A stretch of DNA of 35,902 nt from the IMG/VR virus record IMGVR_UViG_3300030385_001836, positions 1 through 35,902 of that record. One strand, 5' to 3'. Shown here piece after piece: positions 12,443 to 22,700 of the stretch. Each line of letters begins with the position of its first letter. Position 1 is the stretch's first letter. The DNA comes from a virus. Below the pieces are notes generated by a model. It saw only the letters and a list, made by a program, of their open reading frames with translations, was not told the origin of the DNA and made no database searches. The translations under genes were made by a program, and so were the position numbers.

Positions 12443-12672
12443 TACTCACTCCTCAAAATATGATCTAGTATTAGTTTAACATCATCGTGTATATCTGCCT
12501 GTCTTACTTCCATAGATCTTAGTCGGCTGTCTAGCTCTTGGTGGGTTCCCGCATGAACGGACTTCTCCACAAACTTGTAGCCAGTGCTGCAAGGTGACGC
12601 GACTGCCATAAAGGAAGCCGTACTCACCATAACCGCCAGTATCTTTCCCCACGATGCAAACCACTCAGGCAT
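12442..12672 (-). CDS. Single-pass membrane protein with coiled-coil tail, possible lysis accessory (76 aa)
   Basis: Residues 5-27 form one hydrophobic segment (WGKILAVMVSTASFMAVAS) followed by an exposed helical tail (LDSRLRSMEVRQADIHDDVK) that should coil. This form fits a second holin-like or spanin-like protein. A cysteine at residue 28 follows ASP rather than a proper lipobox, so lipidation is unlikely. It precedes the relay of small genes that leads to the holin and endolysin. Its stop overlaps the next start as TAATG. Confidence 0.55.
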   Translation of the reverse strand: MPEWFASWGKILAVMVSTASFMAVASPCSTGYKFVEKSVHAGTHQELDSRLRSMEVRQADIHDDVKLILDHILRSE

Positions 12673-12676
12673 GACA

Positions 12677-13129
12677 TTACCTACCTATTCCCCCATCAAC
12701 GGCAATTACGACCTTCAGGGTTAGGGTGTCAGTAGTGGCTGCCGTTCCCGTGGCAGTTAGGCGAGCAAATCGAGCGTTCACTGGGATGTCGAAATAATAA
12801 GTAACATTTCCAGAAACAGTTTTACTGTAGGAAGCATTCCCTAATGTATGAAGAGGCGGAACTGAGTCATCACTCATCTGCTCATCATAAAAGGTAGTGC
12901 CATCATCACTCTGCTCCAGCGTCAGGACTACATCCGTAGCGGCAATTCGAGTAAGGTCGGCCAAGACAGTAATACGATCTTTACCCCTTACCGAAAAGAT
13001 ATTTGAAGTTGGGCCTGCCGATAAATCCCCATCGGTCATTATATCTATAATAGATTGTGCCCGGTAGTCTGCGCCCTTATAGGGGAGCGAGGGGGTTGGT
13101 GAGTTTGTTAAGCTTGCTGTACTAGACAT
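12677..13129 (-). CDS. Beta-rich virion protein, possible decoration or tail accessory (150 aa)
   Basis: After an extended Pro/Ser-rich N-terminus the protein is a run of beta-strands (RITVLADLTRIAATDVVLTL, VTYYFDIPVNARFARLTATG) ending in a Gly tail, resembling a jelly-roll or carbohydrate-binding-like sandwich as seen in capsid- or tail-associated proteins. AGGAG lies upstream of the ATG. It follows the internal virion genes. The exact family is not clear to me. Confidence 0.6.
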   Translation of the reverse strand: MSSTASLTNSPTPSLPYKGADYRAQSIIDIMTDGDLSAGPTSNIFSVRGKDRITVLADLTRIAATDVVLTLEQSDDGTTFYDEQMSDDSVPPLHTLGNASYSKTVSGNVTYYFDIPVNARFARLTATGTAATTDTLTLKVVIAVDGGIGR

Positions 13130-13150
13130 TGTTGTCTCCTTATAGTGTGC

Positions 13151-13837
13151 CTATTTCCAAGGCTTGGGCTGCTGGGCAACCAGTTGTGGGCCTGTTCTTT
13201 CCCTTGCGGGAATACCCTTTAATTGTTTCATTCCTGTCATAGTCGGCTTGACTACTCCACCCTCCTTTTGGGGTTGTGGTTCATCAGCCAAAGCCTCCCC
13301 GGCAATGACCTGCTGCAATGGCAGAACAAAGCTAGGATCTAAAACCGGGTCTGTATCTATTCCAAGTGCCATAGCTAAACTTACCTTAGCATTGAAGGGC
13401 ATATCAAGATTATCTGCATCTCCAAGGCGCTCTAGAAACTTAGTGCGAAATTCCCCAGACAATTCAGGCCATACCTTATTAAAGGCTGCCGTCATCCCTC
13501 TGGTCACATCTCCGCGTTCAACGGCTTCAAAGTATTCTCTAGGGTCATACGCCACGTCATAGTTCCTATTCCACTCAGCCATCGCTGTCTCCGGTGGAAG
13601 AATCTCTCTAGAGAACGGCCCTTTCTTTTCAAAAGTAGTGGGCATTATTTCCTTTAAATACATTGTCGTATTAAAAGATCTTTGAACAAGGGTTGCCGCG
13701 AAGGTTGGAGAAGATTCGCTTAAGGTGTTTACCTCTGTCTGAATCGCTTCTCCGGCCAGTTCCGGGTTGTCCAGCGCAAGATTAATCTCATCCCTTCGCT
13801 TTCGGAATTGCTCAGTTAATTTGTTGAACTTAACCAT
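13151..13837 (-). CDS. Virion-associated protein downstream of the largest ejection protein (228 aa)
   Basis: The N-terminal half is helical with a segment (SESSPTFAATLVQRSFNTTM) of a type I associate with the C-terminal domains of large phage internal proteins. The C-terminal 60 residues are Pro/Gln/Lys-rich and likely disordered. The start overlaps the stop of the 1091-aa gene as TAATG. It may be a separately translated tail part of the same functional unit. I do not recognise a specific family. Confidence 0.6.
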   Translation of the reverse strand: MVKFNKLTEQFRKRRDEINLALDNPELAGEAIQTEVNTLSESSPTFAATLVQRSFNTTMYLKEIMPTTFEKKGPFSREILPPETAMAEWNRNYDVAYDPREYFEAVERGDVTRGMTAAFNKVWPELSGEFRTKFLERLGDADNLDMPFNAKVSLAMALGIDTDPVLDPSFVLPLQQVIAGEALADEPQPQKEGGVVKPTMTGMKQLKGIPARERTGPQLVAQQPKPWK

Positions 13838-16800
13838 TATTCTTTTTTCCCTTCAGGGACGATCGCCTCCACCCCAACAAGGTAAGACTGATATCGGGCA
13901 GTCTTAAAGAATAAGTCTTTCTTGGAAAATAAAGAGTCTATTGCATCATCCATAGACTTCTCTGTAGAGGCAGCGGTACGCTTAAATCCTGTCTTCACCT
14001 TACTGGATTTCGCTATCTGAGCTATAATCTGTTCCCCATAGGCGTTAACAAATTGCAGACCAAGACCACCAGTGAGGTAGGCCATCGCATGAGGGCTTAT
14101 GTGTCCTGTACCCATCCCTATAAGGGTTCCCCATATCCAAGGGTTTCTGGCCTGAATGCGAGTGGCGACTTTCTTTCTCATTCTATCCTTGGCGAAGTTG
14201 GTCATGTCTACCATTACACCATACATCTTGTTCGCGGTATTCCATTCAGCCACATGAGTCAGCGCCTCATCCCTTATTCTCCCCTGTGTTGCTGCATCCA
14301 TACCCGGAATATAATCAGGATGGTTTCTCACAAAAACCACTGCAAGCTTTTCATCTATTTCTTGTTTTACTAACTGGCGCAATTTTCTCATTTCCCCCGC
14401 AGCGCCCGTCTCCCAATTCTTTCCCCAGTTTATATTTCGATCTATTGTCTGCTTAAGATTATTAGCTTCTTTGAATCCGGATACCTGCAATCCATCCATC
14501 CTGTCGGCCTGAGTCATCAGCACCTCAAAGGCCTCTCGTTCGCTCTCTTGTGTTAGACCTTTTTTCTTAAGCTCTCTGGCGGTCTGTCTCATTTGTGCAG
14601 CTACCTTACGGTAATCAATATTCCACTGAGGTGTTGGAAGTTCTGCCTGAAAGAGTGGGGGAGCCTCCTCCTTGAGAATCTTTTTGATTTCTGCCAACCT
14701 TCCCTTATCTTGTCTCCCCAGCTCTCTTAGGATCCCGATAGCCGTTTGCTGTTCACTGGCTATAGCCGTATCCACCGTAGCTAGTCTCTGCTTCATAATG
14801 GCAGCAGGACTTACCAAAGATCGCTGGTGCTGGAATAGTTTTAAATGCTCCGGCTCCGCGTAGGCCGAAAAATTGATGTAGGTATCTGGCACTGGAGGGG
14901 GAGCCTTGGGAACTTTCATCCCCTTTTTAAGAAGAATCTCCTGATAGCCGCCCACGCCACCTTCTCCATACATTGCCTTGTTTTTATGTCTTGCTATTAA
15001 ATTGCGTACATCCTTGGCATCCAACTCCGCTTTTCTGATTAGCAGAGTCAAATCGTCGAGAGTGTATTCTGCTCCTTGGACAATATACTTCGCACCCGGC
15101 CCGACCGCCGATAGCGGCCCATCGAGCATAGACTGACGAGCATCAAGGGCCAGCTTGTCTAAGGCGTTAGCCTCTTCAACCATACTCACCCTTTTGCCGT
15201 GATAAAGGCGTGAATACGCATTGCGCTTCACACCAATCTCTTGGCGAAGATTCTCTTTGATTGCCTTAACCGCTTCTTTGTCCTCTCCCGTAGCTTTCTT
15301 TGCGAGAGTAGCTTCAGCCTTAAGGAATGCCGTCTCCTGTTTGGCGTAAGCTTTCTGGGCAGCTAGAATGGCATCCTCCAAGGGAAGAAGCTCCCTAGCC
15401 TCACCGCCAAGCTGGGCCACGAGGTCTGCGCCACTCTTTATCTCTTGAGTGGTTACGCCATTAAGCATCCGGCGCTCTATCGTCCCATCTGGCTTAAGGA
15501 TAAGACCCATCTTCGCCCATACGGATGCGCTTAACTTAGTCTCTCTCAGGGCATCAAAGGCTTCGGCTAAGTGACCAGCACTTTCTCCCGTATGGAGTTC
15601 CTCCCCCCTACGGAGCAGCATCGCCTTTAGTGACTTAGCCCTCTTGTCCATTACCCTTTTCATTGCCTTGGCAGATTCAAGCTCATGCACGTGCTGGAGC
15701 TGCGCGACAGTCAGTATGCCCCCCTCATCTCCAAGGTCTCTCATTCTCTGATTATATGCACCGAGTACTTCCTCGTATTGCCTATATTGAGCTAACTTCT
15801 CCGCATCGATTCTTCCCATCTCCTTAAGAACTGCATCCTGTCCGTCTGCGGCCTTCATGTATCCATCGAGCTTGTCGAGCAAGTAAACCTGAGCATCGCC
15901 AAAGGCATCGGCAAATTCTTGTTGTGTTTTAAATCGAAGCTTCGTGCCGAATCCTTGAATGGGTGTGCTAACTGCCTTCAGGCGAGAACCCGAAAAGTGT
16001 CTTTGAACTTCTCCCCAGAAATCATCATCCATCATTATCTCGCCTACCCTTTCGTAGGCTTGTTGCGTGGTTAGTTCTCCGGGTATAAAAGAAGTACCTT
16101 CCGAAGCGGCTTCAGCCGCCATCAATCTTGAAATTTTCTCCTCTAATTGCTTGCCCTGAGATTCGGTCATATCGAGAGCCGACTTCATTGCCGCTACTTT
16201 AGGGGAGGCAAAGGGGAACTGTCTGACTATTCTTTCCCCCAGCGTAAGGGTACCCATCTCGCCGGGTAGCTGTCTTTGTCTCATAGACCGCAACGTGCCG
16301 CTCCCAACAGCCGCGCCCAAGATACCACCAAGGGCCATTGTTGTGCCCACCGCTGATGCAGCTTGCTCCATAGTCAAGGGGTTGTCCTCCAGTGACTGAC
16401 CAAAGGTTACAGCCCCGACCGCATAAGGCATTGATTCGACCGCAGTGGCCACCGTGTGAGACAATCGATTAGCCATAAAGGTTTTAACTTTATTGTCCTT
16501 GACCATTGGCTGCATTATCTTTTGCGTCCAGCGGCCAACCCTTGCTCCAGTCTCGGCGGCAACGCGAGGCCCAGCGCCAAGTGTTCTGGCCACCTTCATC
16601 GTTTTTGTTACGGGTATAAGACTACGGCCAAGGGTTCCGGCTGTTTTGGTAAGAAGAGCCCCGCCCACACCCACAACGGCCCTTCCGACAGGGCCCCCAT
16701 ACAGTAGCGACCCAACAATTCCACCAACCTCTGCAATGCCAGACATCCAAGGGTACTCTTCTTTGAGAGCCTTCGCCTGTTCCTTTCCTCCTGCCAAGGT

Positions 16801-17112
16801 GAGCATGTAGTCAGACAGGCTAAAGGACAGTCCTCGTGCAGCTCCCGCCGCTACAGCAGACAACGCGCCACTTCCGCTCGTAACAAACTCGCGCTGCTTT
16901 CGCATTTCTGGAGAGTCATAAATGATCCCCGGAACAGCCAAGGCTTCTCTGAACTTCTCTACGGGAATATCGTAAGATTCCCCGGCCCCTGTGCGAACCC
17001 CGATACTTTCCCCCACGGCTTGGTGCGACCCAGAAAGAATTAAATCGCGTACCGCTGCATCCTCGACGGTTTCGATTCCACCGCTGGCTACATTTAGGAG
17101 GTTAACCGCCAT
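13837..17112 (-). CDS. Large internal virion/ejection protein (1091 aa)
   Basis: The protein is very large and helical. Residues 90-260 hold several Gly/Ala-rich hydrophobic segments (GALSAVAAGAARGLSFSLSD, GGIVGSLLYGGPVGRAVVG, GTTMALGGILGAAVGSG), the type seen in DNA-ejection proteins that insert in the host envelope. Residues 450-900 are charged coiled coil, and residues 1000-1035 contain another Gly-rich hydrophobic patch. No peptidoglycan-cutting motif is evident. Together with the 656-aa and 204-aa proteins it should make up the core complex ejected before DNA in short-tailed phages. ATG 17112 overlaps the preceding gene by 11 bases. Confidence 0.72.
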   Translation of the reverse strand: MAVNLLNVASGGIETVEDAAVRDLILSGSHQAVGESIGVRTGAGESYDIPVEKFREALAVPGIIYDSPEMRKQREFVTSGSGALSAVAAGAARGLSFSLSDYMLTLAGGKEQAKALKEEYPWMSGIAEVGGIVGSLLYGGPVGRAVVGVGGALLTKTAGTLGRSLIPVTKTMKVARTLGAGPRVAAETGARVGRWTQKIMQPMVKDNKVKTFMANRLSHTVATAVESMPYAVGAVTFGQSLEDNPLTMEQAASAVGTTMALGGILGAAVGSGTLRSMRQRQLPGEMGTLTLGERIVRQFPFASPKVAAMKSALDMTESQGKQLEEKISRLMAAEAASEGTSFIPGELTTQQAYERVGEIMMDDDFWGEVQRHFSGSRLKAVSTPIQGFGTKLRFKTQQEFADAFGDAQVYLLDKLDGYMKAADGQDAVLKEMGRIDAEKLAQYRQYEEVLGAYNQRMRDLGDEGGILTVAQLQHVHELESAKAMKRVMDKRAKSLKAMLLRRGEELHTGESAGHLAEAFDALRETKLSASVWAKMGLILKPDGTIERRMLNGVTTQEIKSGADLVAQLGGEARELLPLEDAILAAQKAYAKQETAFLKAEATLAKKATGEDKEAVKAIKENLRQEIGVKRNAYSRLYHGKRVSMVEEANALDKLALDARQSMLDGPLSAVGPGAKYIVQGAEYTLDDLTLLIRKAELDAKDVRNLIARHKNKAMYGEGGVGGYQEILLKKGMKVPKAPPPVPDTYINFSAYAEPEHLKLFQHQRSLVSPAAIMKQRLATVDTAIASEQQTAIGILRELGRQDKGRLAEIKKILKEEAPPLFQAELPTPQWNIDYRKVAAQMRQTARELKKKGLTQESEREAFEVLMTQADRMDGLQVSGFKEANNLKQTIDRNINWGKNWETGAAGEMRKLRQLVKQEIDEKLAVVFVRNHPDYIPGMDAATQGRIRDEALTHVAEWNTANKMYGVMVDMTNFAKDRMRKKVATRIQARNPWIWGTLIGMGTGHISPHAMAYLTGGLGLQFVNAYGEQIIAQIAKSSKVKTGFKRTAASTEKSMDDAIDSLFSKKDLFFKTARYQSYLVGVEAIVPEGKKE

Positions 17113-19072
17113 TATCGACTTTCGTCCCGATCGATCCTAAGTATTCACCCGCAGTTGCGGCAGCCGCGCCCGGAGTAATTTCGTGAGGAGCCGCAGAGAT
17201 ATATTTATTTACTAGATTAGAAAAATTCTTCGCTCCACCCTTCTGTTTTAGGACGGTAAAGAAGGCACCCTTTTGCTCTGGCGTAAGGGCCTTTAATCCC
17301 GACTCGCCCAATTCTCCGAACTGACTTTCTAGTTCATCACCCAAAGCTGTAAGCTGGGCGAATGCCTTCGGGTCTCCCATCGCCGCTCTTCCAGCAGCCT
17401 CCACCATAGCCTCAACAGCGGCGAAGTCGGCCATCGCCAATTCCTCATTATCCAAGACACCGGGGAAGAGAACTTCCAACTTCTTCCAATCAAAATCAGA
17501 AGGCCGAGATCCCTGTAGGGCTTTAACAACTTGAGCCAATGTATTCGTTCTCTTGTTTAGGTAGACGGAAACCTCTGGCGGCATTCCACCGGTCATCCTT
17601 ACCATATCCCGGATAAACCCGGTCTCCTTGGCGAGATAACCCATCCATCGATCTCCCCAACTACTTTCTTTCCTCATAACAACAAAAGCCTGTTTGAGCT
17701 GCCCAACACTGCCCTTCATACTCCTGTAGTCGGACATCGCCTTTCGTACAGATTCGGGAGTCTTCTGACCCTTATCCAGAAGGCCAGCCATCCTCGCCTG
17801 AAGCTCCAGTGACTTTACCTGCATTGCAGTATTATAGGTGCGGTATTGCCCTTTATATGCGTCTCCTTCTAGCTTGGCAGCAATCTCCAATATTTTGGCT
17901 TGCTGGTTCATGTCAGTTGTCAATTGAGCTATTGTCTTTAACTCACTCACCACTAGATTCTGTCTATCCACCTTAGCCATCGAGAGCATAGCTTGGGTTT
18001 GCTCATTCGTTAAATCCATATTTTTAAGACGCTGCTCTTGCTCCTTATACTGGCGCTCAACATCCCTATCTATGAGCCTGTTGAAGGCCTCCAACGCCGG
18101 GTTTGTTCCGCCAGCCAATCCGGTTCCGATAGATCCTAAAACAATAGCTAGTTGAGCGTAAACTAAATCAGAACCCTTTATTCCACCGGACAAGTCTGCG
18201 TTAAAATTTTCTACTGCGTCTGTTCTGGCTTTATTGAACGTCTTTTGAGCTTCATACTTGATCCAAGAATCAGCGGCCATCCTAACCTTTTCGCCAGTTT
18301 CCTCATCAACTTTCTCAATAAGCTTCCCCTCTTCCATAAGAGTGTCTAATCTTCCTTGCGCCTTACCCTTCCTTAGTGCTTCAGGAGACTCGCCGTAGAG
18401 TTTCTGAATTCCTGTCGAGAATTTGGAAGAAAGTCCAGTCAGTCCCTGCTGGGCGCTTTTAGGCAGACCACCCCCTGAGCCATACGTGCCCTCCTTGAGT
18501 TCCCTCATTATTCGGTCTGCATCAGATTCCTGCTGGCCCGCCTCCGCCATAGCTCGCTGCTCAAGCATTTCCATATAAGACAACGGGATGCCCTCTTGTC
18601 CGGCAATGGGCTGTCCCTCCATTCCAGACCTAAGATCCTGAACAGACTCCTGATAAGGGGATGTCTCCCCTATTTGGGTTCTCTCCGCGATGGGAAGAGC
18701 AGCCTCCTGTTCCTTGAGGAGTTCTAGTCTAGCCCTGTCGGATGGGGAAAGAGCAGACACAAACCTTTCCTGCTCCACCTCCTTCTTTGCTAGGGCCGTA
18801 TCTTCAGCCTCAAACTCCTTGTCTGCAATAATCTTTAACATTCCTTCATAGCTGGGATTTTCCCAAGGCCATCGGGGATCGTGATATATTCCTTCCTTGC
18901 TCCTTAGTTTCTCAGGAGAGATACCAAATTCTTTTGAAAAAGCTTCCGCTACATTTATGCGACTGGCCTTATCGCCAACTCGATTGATATCAAAACGATC
19001 GAGTATGTCCTGCGCCCTCTGGTACCGTGAATATTCTCCCCCTGATGCTTCTTCTCTACCGGTATATGCCAT
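17102..19072 (-). CDS. Internal virion/ejection protein (656 aa)
   Basis: The N-terminal 200 residues are charged and low-complexity. Residues 270-330 contain a hydrophobic Gly-rich segment (AQLAIVLGSIGTGLAGGTNP). Residues 330-470 are a long coiled coil (VERQYKEQEQRLKNMDLTNE). The C-terminal part is helical. This layout resembles internal or DNA-transfer proteins of podovirus-like phages. AAGGAG lies upstream of the ATG. It sits between the 204-aa and the 1091-aa proteins, in the usual order of three ejection proteins. Confidence 0.68.
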   Translation of the reverse strand: MAYTGREEASGGEYSRYQRAQDILDRFDINRVGDKASRINVAEAFSKEFGISPEKLRSKEGIYHDPRWPWENPSYEGMLKIIADKEFEAEDTALAKKEVEQERFVSALSPSDRARLELLKEQEAALPIAERTQIGETSPYQESVQDLRSGMEGQPIAGQEGIPLSYMEMLEQRAMAEAGQQESDADRIMRELKEGTYGSGGGLPKSAQQGLTGLSSKFSTGIQKLYGESPEALRKGKAQGRLDTLMEEGKLIEKVDEETGEKVRMAADSWIKYEAQKTFNKARTDAVENFNADLSGGIKGSDLVYAQLAIVLGSIGTGLAGGTNPALEAFNRLIDRDVERQYKEQEQRLKNMDLTNEQTQAMLSMAKVDRQNLVVSELKTIAQLTTDMNQQAKILEIAAKLEGDAYKGQYRTYNTAMQVKSLELQARMAGLLDKGQKTPESVRKAMSDYRSMKGSVGQLKQAFVVMRKESSWGDRWMGYLAKETGFIRDMVRMTGGMPPEVSVYLNKRTNTLAQVVKALQGSRPSDFDWKKLEVLFPGVLDNEELAMADFAAVEAMVEAAGRAAMGDPKAFAQLTALGDELESQFGELGESGLKALTPEQKGAFFTVLKQKGGAKNFSNLVNKYISAAPHEITPGAAAATAGEYLGSIGTKVDNGG

Positions 19073-19082
19073 TATTTTCTCC

Positions 19083-19697
19083 TTATCCTGCGGCGAAGCC
19101 TTTAATGGCGGCGCTACTAATGCCCTTCATTACTTCACCGTATAGCTTGTCTCTTTGTGCTTGTTGGGCAAGATCGAACGCCTGCTGCCTACCGGCCATA
19201 CCGCCCCCTATACCCGCCAGAGCCCCGGCTGATTCCTGTCGGGCAAGTTCGTTTAGTCTCGTGAAGTCGCTCATCGCTCTGGCCTCTGCTCCTTCTTGAC
19301 CTTCGCCAATAAGTTTAAGGGCTAATGCAGGATTAACTCCTTGCGTAGAGCCAATACCTGCGGCTTGTTTTTTAAGCAAATCATTAAGGGCTAATTTAAA
19401 CTGCTCGTTTCCCTGAATATTCTCCCCCGACAGAACACCTTGATGGAATCCCGAGGCAGCTCCCAGTTCCTTCTGACCAGCGTCACCGGGTTCGTTCTGC
19501 CCTCCTCTAAAGTATTTCCATAAAGCTCCTAGGCCCATCATTGCCGGCATTGCATAAGGAGGCACAGATCCCATCCCAGAGCCCTGCGAATCAGACCCTA
19601 AACCGCTCATTGGATCTGAGGTAACCGGATCCGGGGTGTATGGACTGTTCATCGGTGAGCCTCCACCCATACCTGCTTGACCATTTGAATATGCCAT
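19083..19697 (-). CDS. Small Gly/Met-rich internal virion protein (204 aa)
   Basis: The first 55 residues are Gly/Pro/Ser/Met-rich and probably disordered. The rest is helical and alanine-rich (FTRLNELARQESAGALAGIG), ending in a weak hydrophobic amphipathic tail. It is the first and smallest of three likely ejection proteins downstream of the tail hub, like the smallest transfer protein of other short-tailed phages. The similarity is of composition and order only. AGGAG lies upstream of the ATG. Confidence 0.6.
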   Translation of the reverse strand: MAYSNGQAGMGGGSPMNSPYTPDPVTSDPMSGLGSDSQGSGMGSVPPYAMPAMMGLGALWKYFRGGQNEPGDAGQKELGAASGFHQGVLSGENIQGNEQFKLALNDLLKKQAAGIGSTQGVNPALALKLIGEGQEGAEARAMSDFTRLNELARQESAGALAGIGGGMAGRQQAFDLAQQAQRDKLYGEVMKGISSAAIKGFAAG

Positions 19698-19706
19698 AAT
19701 AATCTC

Positions 19707-22700
19707 CTATACAGTCTTTCTTGTGGGCAGTTTAAACTGACCTTTTTTAACACCAATATACAACGTAAGGTTCTTTAAGCTAAAATTTGTAGCTATACTG
19801 GCATCATATACTCCAGATAATTCTGCGGTATCTTTTATGCTTAATTTAATACTTTCGCACTTTTGGATATGTGGCTTATGTCTCCACTGATATACGTCAT
19901 CACCGGGCCAGCCATATGGACCACACGTAGAAACTCCATAGAGACCACATGCTGGATCTCCATAAGGATGAAGTCCCAAGATATCCGATCCGTCCACCGT
20001 AAATGTTTCAACGGGATCATTGTTGTAATCTCGGAAAATAGACACATTTACATCATGCGCGTCAGTTTGTTCACCCAGTAAGCTTAACCAATTACACCTT
20101 TGGAAACCTTTTATTCCGGCCAGTTTGATCCACGCAGTTTCTACATCAAGAAAAATAGGCTCTGTTACATCTAAGTATGAATTTCTGTTTTGTACCCATA
20201 TACCCTTAGAGCCATCAACCCGAGCCATCACAAACTTATCTTTCCAGACTGTCGAACTCACTGAAGTATGATTGGTAAATCTCGACCACTGTTGGAACCA
20301 GTAGTTGTATACTAGCGCCTCACCGTTTTCTAATATGAATCTAATTTCATTATCAAAGCCGACATTGCTTGCGTGAATGACTTCCAAGTTGTTGCTGTCT
20401 TCGACAGGAGCGCCTATGTATTTAAAAACAAGGCTACGGTCTAAGAGGTAAATTCCTCCATCCGTTCCTCTAAAAACAATTCCATATATGGTGTTGATAA
20501 TTGTCTTGTCGCTTATGGCTCCGTGGCTACTAGATATGAGGGTAGGTCTACTGTAGGTTGAATTAGATCCGGTATCAGTTGGTCCCTCCCCATACATGCG
20601 ATAAACCTTATCTTCTTTAAAAATAATAAGATTACCATCCAGTGAGTTTAATCCGGTAATATCGCCGCCTTCTGGAGGGATATCTATGGTTAATAATTCA
20701 GAGAACTCTACACTGGTATTGGGCCTCTTTATTTTGGAGTAATAAATGACATTCGGATTGTCTAGGCCCGATCCAAATATGCGACCGTCATGATCTGTCA
20801 TGACATTCATCGAGGGAGGGGGTACATTGGAAAGTATGGCACCCGTGGTATAAAGTATTTCATTTCCTATAATGTCTGCATCATCAAGAATATCGATAAA
20901 CTCAACAATCTCTCCAAGAACATTAGGGTTTAAATGACGATTCGCGTCTTGAGGGTCTGAAGGTGCAATAGGGTTTACCGGCGGGGTTAGGCGGCTAACA
21001 CGATAATAGACATCTTGACCATCCTCTGTGCGGTAAACAGCAATAGAGATATCGTGGGGATTTTTTCCCGTAACCGTTGGACCCAATATTGAAAGCTCGG
21101 TTCCCGATGCTGTTGTTGGGTCCACATCTGTTACCGCAAAAGCAGACGGCTCTGAACGATGTATATTCCCATTGTCATCAATCCACTCATAGATGACTCT
21201 GTATTTCCATCTAGTGCCTCCTTCGCTGGATATTTCCGTGATCACAGGAGGTAAGTGAAAGTTATTCTCTACAATTACATTGTTATCGAATACAGAAAGA
21301 TATCCCCCGTTGATATATAGATCTGAAGAGAAGCTCAGGAAATCAGGAGTGACGTAGCCATCGGCCAAACTCATAGTCAACTTTCTTACGCGACCATCTC
21401 CTGATATCTCACCGTCCTCTACCTTCGCCTGAATGCGCTCTATGGTGGATAGGGTTATGGTGTCATAGGCTCCATCGGTAATTGATTGAGTTACTAATGG
21501 AGAGCTTCGGGGAGAGGACCACATAAATTCTGGAGAAATGTCTCTCAGGCTTACTGGTGGACCCGCTATATAGTCCCGCCACTTGCTGTTCCAAGGCACC
21601 GAGAGGATTCCCGGAGGTGGATAGGACATAACCATATTAAAGAATACGCCCCACTGTTCCACCCCTGCGGCACCGGAAGAATATTTGCAAATAATGTTTT
21701 GGTCACCTCCCTCCGCATAAATAAAGTTGGTATGAAGACTTTCTTCATCAGGGGTTACGGCAATAGCCATTCCATATTTCTGTGAGTCCGTGGTTCCCAC
21801 TGGATCTTTATAATAAATAAATGGAGTACTAATGACCGACATTCGCTGGGGAATCTGTAATTTTGATATAGACCATCCGGGATCTCCCGGTGAACCCGTA
21901 CTAGCGTTTTCATCTAATTCATAAATCTGAAGCTGAGAAGTTGTAGTATAAATGTTATTTCGGTCTATACCTATTATATTGGTTTCGTCTATAGGATTGT
22001 AATCCGACCAAGGCCGTCGAGCATTGTCAAAGAGTGGCACATCGATTTTAGGGGACACTACACTCATGAGTCCGGAGGGGGATATTTCATAATTCCTAAA
22101 CCGACAATCATTGTTTGGAATTGCGGTATGAAACTCCCACCACCACACCCTCCACATCGTGGCGTACTGTGTAGGAGGAATAAGGCGTTTTTCTGTTACC
22201 TGTCCCACGCATATAAAATTAACTTGTGCGGTTGCGCTCGGGGTTGGAACGGGTGCGCCGTTGGTGGCGCTTACGTCTTCATAATCGGCAATGCTGGAGG
22301 TGCTAACTCGGATGGTATAGATACGCGCCATTTGGATGGCACTAACCACTACCACAAAATAGTCATCTGCAAGTTGGGGTTGGCCCAAGGCCTTCTTTGG
22401 GGCCTTCACATCATAAGAGCAATAACTATGGTCATTTAAACCGGCGGGTGGGTGATGAAAGGAAAAATTATTATAATCGGCAAGATCAAATTTTATAAGG
22501 TATCTTTCTTCAGGAAAAGCACTAGGTTGATAGGTAAGCTCATAGCGACCCAAGTCCAGACCGAACATAATCAGTTCGGGATATTCGTTAACACCAGTAC
22601 CAGAGGCGAGTGGTAGCCCTATGTTGGGTACGAGACCACTTTCCACAGGGGTATTATATCTGTTCCGAACCATAAACAGAAAGAACTTGCCATCCTTCTC

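Noticed and set aside
12442-12672. Lipoprotein (spanin) call from Cys28 of the 76-aa protein
   Set aside because: The residues before the cysteine are Ala-Ser-Pro, which is not a proper lipobox, so I describe only a single-pass membrane protein.
13000-17000. Long antisense open frames across the virion genes on the plus strand
   Set aside because: They are low-quality shadows with Ser/Arg/Cys-rich composition, no ribosome binding sites, and they lie opposite well-coding genes.
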